From the NCBI RefSeq assembly GCF_050490315.1, contig NZ_JBNPEO010000016.1, positions 1 to 41,001 of the forward strand: a DNA stretch of 41,001 bases, in the 5' to 3' direction. A model generated the notes under the pieces. The model ran no database searches, was not told where the DNA came from, and saw only the letters and a list, made by a program, of their open reading frames with translations. A program made the translations under genes and the position numbers. Shown here piece after piece: positions 36,842-41,001 of the stretch (position 1 is the first letter of the stretch; the number at the start of each line of letters is the position of its first letter). This DNA comes from JBNPEO01 sp050490315. GTDB taxonomy: Bacteria > Actinomycetota > Actinomycetes > Actinomycetales > Micrococcaceae.

Positions 36842-37504
36842 ATGACCGAGCCCCGCAAGAGCGTACTGACAGGCCTCAGGGACGACACCGCCGTCTTGGA
36901 GCGGATCAGTGAAGACCTGACACAGAAATTCACGGGCATCTTCGCCGCAGAGACGGTCGAGCGCTACGTTTTCGAGTCCTACACGGCCCTGGCCAGGACA
37001 TCACGGATCCGCACCTACCTGGCATCGACCACGGCCCGTTTCGCAGCCGACCGGCTCAGGGCCTTGGCCCAGGCCAAGGGCGCCATCGCTCACGACGTGC
37101 CCGAAGTTCTCTTTGTCTGTGTTCATAACGCCGGGCGCTCCCAGATGGCAGCGGCGTTGCTGAACAAGCACGCCCAGGGCGCTGTGCACGTCCGCTCCGC
37201 AGGGTCCGCACCCGTGGCCGAGCTCGAACCCTCCGTCGTGGCAGCAATGGAGGAGGCTGGCATTGATCTTTCCGAGGAATTCCCCAAACCACTGACCGAT
37301 GACGTGGTGCGGGCCGCCGACGTCGTGGTCACCATGGGGTGCGGGGATTCGTGCCCGATCTACCCCGGCAAGCAGTATCTTGATTGGAAGATCGAAGACC
37401 CGGCCATGAAGGACTTGGCAGGGGCCAGAGAAATCCGGGATGAGATCGACCTGCTGGTCCGGGAGCTCCTGACCGAGCTCACCACCGTCAAAAAGGAAAA
37501 CTAA
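36842..37504 (+). CDS. arsC: arsenate reductase with N-terminal three-helix extension (second copy)
   Basis: The 220-residue protein has an extra first part of about 75 residues, helical (DDTAVLERISEDLTQKFTGI, AAETVERYVFESYTALART, TTARFAADRLRALAQAKG), the three-helix domain found in some actinobacterial ArsC proteins. The catalytic domain follows with CVHNAGRSQMAAALL and MGCGDSCPIYPGKQYLDW. It is like the first arsC in active site (C-x5-R, CGxxC). Context and start at ATG 36842 (GAG a few bases upstream). It is separated from arsO by 16 bases. Confidence 0.92.
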   Translation: MTEPRKSVLTGLRDDTAVLERISEDLTQKFTGIFAAETVERYVFESYTALARTSRIRTYLASTTARFAADRLRALAQAKGAIAHDVPEVLFVCVHNAGRSQMAAALLNKHAQGAVHVRSAGSAPVAELEPSVVAAMEEAGIDLSEEFPKPLTDDVVRAADVVVTMGCGDSCPIYPGKQYLDWKIEDPAMKDLAGAREIRDEIDLLVRELLTELTTVKKEN

Positions 37505-37513
37505 GAGGGCATC

Positions 37514-38035
37514 ATGAGCGAGCAACCAGCCAGGGCAGGGTTTAGTGGTTCACCAGTCATCGTCGGGGTCATCCCCGATCAAGACCCGGCAGTGTGGGCC
37601 AGGGCCCTGGAACTGGCCGAAAGCCGCTCGGTACCACTCATCGCGGCGTTCGTGGACCCTGCCAGCTACCTGATCGAATGGACACCAGGGAACAAGGTCC
37701 TGCCGATCTCACTGGAACCCGTCATTGAACCAGACGATGAAACCGCTGTTGCGGCAGCAGAAATCAAAGAAACCCTCACCACCGCAGCAGCAGGCCATGA
37801 CGTGGACTGGTCGTTGCGGATCATTGGCGGCGACCCCGCCCTCGCCCTAGGCCGCCTGGCCGAAGCGGTCGGTGCGGCCACCATCGTCATCGGTGCCCGG
37901 CGCCCAGGATTCATGGCGAAAGTCGATGAACTCGTCTCCGGTTCCCTCATGCACCGCCTCCTCACCACCCAAACCGTCCCGGTCCTGGGTATCCCTTCCC
38001 CCGATGTGCAACGTCACTTCCACTCCCATGGCTGA
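37514..38035 (+). CDS. universal stress protein (UspA family)
   Basis: The 173-residue single-domain Usp begins PVIVGVIPDQDPAVWARALE with the early beta strand, and ends with the nucleotide-loop type GDPALALGRLAEAVGAATIVIGARRPG...GSLMHRLLTTQTVPVLGIP. The ATP-binding G-x2-G-x9-G(S/T) pattern is partly kept (GARRPGFMAKVDELVSGSL). A GAGGGC site precedes ATG. It lies 9 bases after arsC2, in the ars operon. A stress role under arsenic is likely; partner unknown. Ends with an HFHSHG tail. Confidence 0.88.
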   Translation: MSEQPARAGFSGSPVIVGVIPDQDPAVWARALELAESRSVPLIAAFVDPASYLIEWTPGNKVLPISLEPVIEPDDETAVAAAEIKETLTTAAAGHDVDWSLRIIGGDPALALGRLAEAVGAATIVIGARRPGFMAKVDELVSGSLMHRLLTTQTVPVLGIPSPDVQRHFHSHG

Positions 38036-38050
38036 AAGTAGAACCACTCG

Positions 38051-38470
38051 ATGAGCAACAAACCAGGCGTACTCTTTGTGTGCGTGAAAAATGGTGGCAA
38101 GTCTCAAATGGCCGGCGGCCTCATGCGCCACCTCGCAGGCGACACCGTCACCGTCTACACCGCAGGAACGAAACCCGGTCCATCCTTGAATGCCCAGTCC
38201 GTGGAATCCCTGACCGAGCTTGGCATCGACATCAGCGGCGAACGAACCAAGCCCATCACGGCCGAGATGCTCGCCAATGTCGGTCTGATCATCACCCTGG
38301 GCGGCGAGGCCGTGGTGGATCCTGTCCAGGGGATTGAGATCCGCAACTGGGACACCGATGAACCCTCCAGACGCGGCATCGAAGGCATGGAACGCATGCG
38401 CCTAGTCCGCGACGACATCAGGGGTCGCGTCGAAGCCTTGGTCGAAGAAATCAGCGCAACCAACAACTAA
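38051..38470 (+). CDS. ArsC-like LMW phosphatase-fold protein with altered active site (third copy)
   Basis: The 139-residue protein has the same fold as the other arsC genes but the P-loop is FVCVKNGGKSQMAGGL, where the conserved Arg of C-x5-R is Lys, and the region that holds the second and third cysteines (MGCGDxCP) reads ITLGGEAVVDP, with no Cys. It keeps the nucleophile and the NWDTDEPS acid loop. In the mycothiol mechanism one Cys is enough, so it may be an active mycothiol-dependent arsenate reductase (Cg ArsC1/2 style) or a regulatory relative. Last gene of the operon. Confidence 0.85.
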   Translation: MSNKPGVLFVCVKNGGKSQMAGGLMRHLAGDTVTVYTAGTKPGPSLNAQSVESLTELGIDISGERTKPITAEMLANVGLIITLGGEAVVDPVQGIEIRNWDTDEPSRRGIEGMERMRLVRDDIRGRVEALVEEISATNN

Positions 38471-38770
38471 TAGCAGGGCACACTCATGCTCCATTGGATG
38501 GCGATGCCCAGCAGCTGGCCTTGACCGCCTCTGCTGGTTTTCTCCTGTTGCGCCGCTGTTCCTAAAACGGACCGTTTATGACACACCGGTGCGGATTTGA
38601 TCGCTTCGTGGCAGTGTCCTGTGATCAGTTGATGTTGCACCTGCGCCCGCAAAACAATTCCTCAGTGCGCCATTTTAAGTCGATGTGAGGCGGCGAATGT
38701 CTTCGGGAACCAGGGGGGAGGCCGGAGAATTATTCGGATCAGGTACCGTGGGATGCGAGGAGGTACATTC
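38471..38770. other. intergenic stretch after the ars operon
   Basis: About 300 bases with no supported gene. AAACGG-A-CCGTTT (38565-38577) is a small perfect dyad. The promoter of the next gene is presumably in the last 100 bases. Confidence 0.45.
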
Positions 38771-39493
38771 ATGACTGTGAAAGCTGCACACATGGTGTCA
38801 AAGGGCTATATCCGGGAGTGGGCAGACGCGAAGAACATTGTCGACGTGCTTGATCTCCAGGACGGTCGAGGGTATCGCTCCTCATACAACAAAGCCACAG
38901 TCGTAAGCTACGGCTACGACGCCAAAATCCTCACCCGTGACCTCGAGTTGGACTACTCGCATATTGAAAACAGTGGAACCCCGGCGATCGTCAAACTGCG
39001 TAACGGAGACCCATTGACGGCGGCTGAACAAAGCGCCGTCATCGCGTTCCTTGACATGCACCTTGATCGGGGGAGGTATGCGGATAAAACTAAGATTCGT
39101 GTTCCCGCCATGGTGTTGAAAGCCGGAGGACGAATCGAAGATGCAGAGCTTGCCCTCGGAGATATGTTGCTCCTGTCACAGTCCTTTCAGGATGTCCTCA
39201 GGCTGACCGCTCTTGGGCTTGAACATTGGCCGTGGCAGATAAGAGAAGAAATGGGCCTTGCAACCGGAGACGGCGGGGTCCTCCTTTGGCGGCAACCCGA
39301 CGGTGCTGAAATCTCCACAGTCTCCTTTCCACTCTCCCCGACCCAACTGCTTGTGATCGGTCAAGACCTCGCTGAAGATGCTCCTCTAAATTCGCGGCTT
39401 GCAGGGAACAGCAGGCGGTGGATCGTCGGAGAAAAGGGAACGCTCGATTTAAGTATGGCGGCGGTTATTGCGGCTCGACGATCTCAGGGATGA
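38771..39493 (+). CDS. DUF4238-like protein
   Basis: The 240-residue protein begins MTVKAAHMVSKGYIREWADAKN and has DYSHIENSGTPAIVKLRNGD, then a helix with IAFLDMHLDRGRYADK. This matches the pattern of DUF4238 (an early His-x2-(P/S)-x2-(Y)-L/I-R-x-(F/W)-A, and IExxxxPxIxKL in the middle, followed by FLxxQxxR). GGAGG lies eight bases before ATG at 38771. Function of the family is unknown; members often sit as lone cargo of mobile elements. Its lower GC relative to the ars genes suggests separate origin. Confidence 0.65.
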   Translation: MTVKAAHMVSKGYIREWADAKNIVDVLDLQDGRGYRSSYNKATVVSYGYDAKILTRDLELDYSHIENSGTPAIVKLRNGDPLTAAEQSAVIAFLDMHLDRGRYADKTKIRVPAMVLKAGGRIEDAELALGDMLLLSQSFQDVLRLTALGLEHWPWQIREEMGLATGDGGVLLWRQPDGAEISTVSFPLSPTQLLVIGQDLAEDAPLNSRLAGNSRRWIVGEKGTLDLSMAAVIAARRSQG

Positions 39494-39788
39494 TCTTCCC
39501 GCTTTGGGTGCTGCCATACTGGCAACGGTCACAATCGATTAGACCATGGATACCCGTTCTTGCATCCAACCTCGGTAAGGATTCTTCTGGATTCTGTTGC
39601 ATGGCATGCTGAGGGTCTGACTTGAAGCTGTCTGCAGTTGGTGGCGAACAAGAGGATACAACCGACTCGCCATAAACACGCCAGAATCAGCGACAATTGC
39701 CGACTGTTTAGTACCCTTCATTGTTGCAAGTGACCCTCTAGAGCAAACGATAATGCGGAGTATTGGCAAGTCAAAATCATCCTCTCAG
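39494..39788. other. gene-free stretch before the partial tRNA
   Basis: AT-richer DNA with no supported gene. It contains CGCCATAAACACGCC (about 39669), which returns in altered form at 39900-39913 (CGCCATAAACACTCC), on either side of the tRNA fragment. Confidence 0.5.
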
Positions 39789-39827
39789 CCTAAAGCGGGG
39801 GTCATCGGTTCGAATCCGATAGGGGGC
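39789..39827 (+). tRNA. 3' half of tRNA-Arg(CCT), probable integration site (att)
   Basis: CCTAAAGCGG is the 3' half of an anticodon arm with anticodon CCT. GTC follows as the variable loop, then the T arm ATCGG-TTCGAAT-CCGAT and the acceptor strand AGGGGGC with discriminator. The 5' half is absent; bases before 39789 (CTCTCAG) do not pair with it. A tRNA broken in the anticodon loop is the classic leftover of site-specific integration: the displaced 3' end at the far side of an integrated element. Confidence 0.82.
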
Positions 39828-39861
39828 CCAGAAAGCCCGGAAACACGCGGTTTTTAGGTAC

Positions 39862-39890
39862 GAAAATGGCCCCTTTTAGGGGTCATTTTC
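39862..39890 (+). terminator. strong hairpin after the tRNA fragment
   Basis: GAAAATGGCCCC, loop TTTTA, GGGGTCATTTTC: twelve-base stem with one mismatch and T-rich flank. It lies 35 bases after the tRNA 3' end, as a native tRNA terminator would. Confidence 0.75.
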
Positions 39891-39945
39891 AACTTAACCC
39901 GCCATAAACACTCCATAAACCCTCCAGATTGAGGCCCGTTTTCCC

Positions 39946-39966
39946 GGCTCTTCCGAATCCAGAGTG
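39946..39966 (+). repeat. probable left terminal inverted repeat of the ISL3-family element
   Basis: GGCTCTTCCGAATCCAGAGT at 39946 begins with the GGCTCTT characteristic of ISL3 ends and lies 134 bases before the transposase start. The right end is beyond the window. Confidence 0.7.
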
Positions 39967-40079
39967 TAGTCAGCGCTGCCGGGTGTGAAGTCCGGGGCGG
40001 GGAACTTGGTTCGGTGTAGGTGAGGGCCTTGGTAGAGAATCAGATTGTCTAGATCGAAATTTTCTACAGCAAGGCCCTC

Positions 40080-41001
40080 GTGTTCAACGCTACCTTTCAA
40101 TGCCCTGACCTGACTACTTTTTGCCGTCTTGATGGCCTCGGACTCGAGGTGACCGGGCAGTATGTCCGTCCGGATCGTGCTGTTCTTGCTTGCCGTGTTC
40201 TCGCTCCTGATCAGTGGTGCCACAGGTGCGGATGCCAGGGCGTCTCCCGGGATACTGTGACGCGCGAACTGGGTCATGAACCTTTCGGTTGGCGACCCAC
40301 CACGTTGCTGGTGCGTATCCGCCGTTACCAGTGCACCGGTTGTGGGCATGTGTGGCGCCAAGACACCACGAAAGCGGCCGAGCCCAGGGCTAAGCTCTCC
40401 CGTCGAGGGCTGCGTTGGGCGTTGGAAGGGATCGTGTGCCAACACCTCACCGTGGCCCGGATCGCTGAAGGCCTTGGCGTCACCTGGAACACCGCGAACA
40501 AGGCTGTTCTCGCCGAAGGAAGACGTGTGCTGATCGATGACCCACACCGCTTTGACGGGGTGAAAGTCATCGGTGTTGACGAGCATGTTTGGAGACATAC
40601 TAGGCGCGGGGATAAGTACGTCACCGTCATCATTGACCTCACACCGATCAGGGACGGAACCGGTCCTTCCCGCTTGTTGGACATGGTCGAAGGACGTTCG
40701 AAACAAGTCTTCGCCACGTGGCTGCAGGGACGCCCACAGGCATGGCGAGACAGTGTTGAGGTCGTCGCCATGGATGGGTTCTCCGGCTTCAAGAGCGCCG
40801 CGGCCGACGAGCTGCCCGACGCTGTCCCGGTCATGGACCCCTTTCATGTCATACGCCTGGCAGGGGATGCGTTGGACCACTGCCGCCGACGCATCCAACA
40901 GGCAACGTGCGGGCACCGCGGACGTGCTGGCGACCCGCTCTATAAAGCACGACGCACATTGCACACCGGTGCAGATCTACTGACTGAGAAACAAAAAACA
41001 C
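40080..41001 (+). CDS. ISL3-family transposase, N-terminal part, runs off right edge
   Basis: The frame is open to the window end. It begins (GTG at 40080) MFNATFQCPDLTTFCRLDGL, has two zinc knuckles (WCHRCGCQGV and YQCTGCGHVW), a helix-turn-helix (LTVARIAEGLGVTWNTANKA) and the DDE core with VKVIGVDEHVWRHTRRGDKY and VEVVAMDGFSGFKSAA, then VMDPFHVIRLAGDALDHCRR. These are ISL3 landmarks. The opposite-strand frame 39894-40964 is a shadow. About 307 codons are present. Confidence 0.93.
   Translation, partial: MFNATFQCPDLTTFCRLDGLGLEVTGQYVRPDRAVLACRVLAPDQWCHRCGCQGVSRDTVTRELGHEPFGWRPTTLLVRIRRYQCTGCGHVWRQDTTKAAEPRAKLSRRGLRWALEGIVCQHLTVARIAEGLGVTWNTANKAVLAEGRRVLIDDPHRFDGVKVIGVDEHVWRHTRRGDKYVTVIIDLTPIRDGTGPSRLLDMVEGRSKQVFATWLQGRPQAWRDSVEVVAMDGFSGFKSAAADELPDAVPVMDPFHVIRLAGDALDHCRRRIQQATCGHRGRAGDPLYKARRTLHTGADLLTEKQKT

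Noticed and set aside
39780..39830. Complete tRNA gene
   Set aside because: Only the part from the anticodon to the acceptor 3' strand is present; the 5' half cannot be built from the preceding bases.
39894..40964. Long minus-strand frame opposite the ISL3 transposase
   Set aside because: It has no recognisable domain and mirrors a clear transposase on the plus strand.

Overview
This window is high-GC DNA from an actinobacterium. The mycothiol-style arsenate reductases, the CmtR- and CadC-type sensors, the cell-wall NlpC/P60 protein and the ISL3/IS3 relatives fit a soil Micrococcaceae such as Arthrobacter or a close relative, but the genus is inference. The window is almost entirely accessory DNA: a pile of transposons carrying resistance to copper, zinc/cadmium/lead and arsenic, on a plasmid or integrated element.

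Layout. Bases 1-2948 hold the right end of an IS3-family element. It has cut off the 5' end of a sigma-factor-like gene, which is followed by a membrane-anchored protein and an NlpC/P60 hydrolase, probably plasmid or conjugation genes. At 3354-3779 lies a serine resolvase remnant, broken exactly at 3780 by the left end of a Tn402/Tn5053-like transposon. That transposon runs to 28170 (about 24.4 kb). Its right half is the transposition module tniA-tniB-tniQ (27999-24234) and its resolvase tniR (17913-17302). Its cargo (3881-17136) holds two copC plus membrane-protein pairs, a MFS exporter, three cation-diffusion-type transporters, a ZIP transporter, CtaG, a DsbA-like protein, a HesB/IscA-like protein and four ArsR-family sensors. 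A second, Tn552-like transposon (about 17949-24198; resolvase, DD(35)E transposase, ATPase) sits between tniQ and tniR, where the tniR res site should be. It carries its own cargo: a LysR regulator, a TDT/SLAC1 transporter and a DUF3105 protein.

To the right, 28260-31119 is an overlapping cadmium operon (CmtR-like arsR, cadA, lspA). It is closed by two back-to-back Tn402-type ends at 31311-31364. An arsenic island follows (31742-38470): arsN-like acetyltransferase and arsR on one strand, diverging across a near-perfect operator from ACR3, arsC, thioredoxin reductase, flavoprotein, arsC, universal stress protein and a third arsC-like gene. A DUF4238-like gene and the 3' half of a tRNA-Arg(CCT) (39789-39827, a probable integration site) come next, then the start of an ISL3 element that runs off the window.

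How it works together. Each metal block pairs its own ArsR-type sensor with export genes, and the visible ligand residues differ between sensors: alpha5 Asp/His for Zn/Ni/Co, CmtR cysteines for Cd/Pb, CadC-type CxC, and a Cys-Cys pair for As(III). CopC proteins, CtaG and the DsbA-like protein suggest periplasm-side copper handling alongside efflux. The transposons explain how the blocks were stacked.
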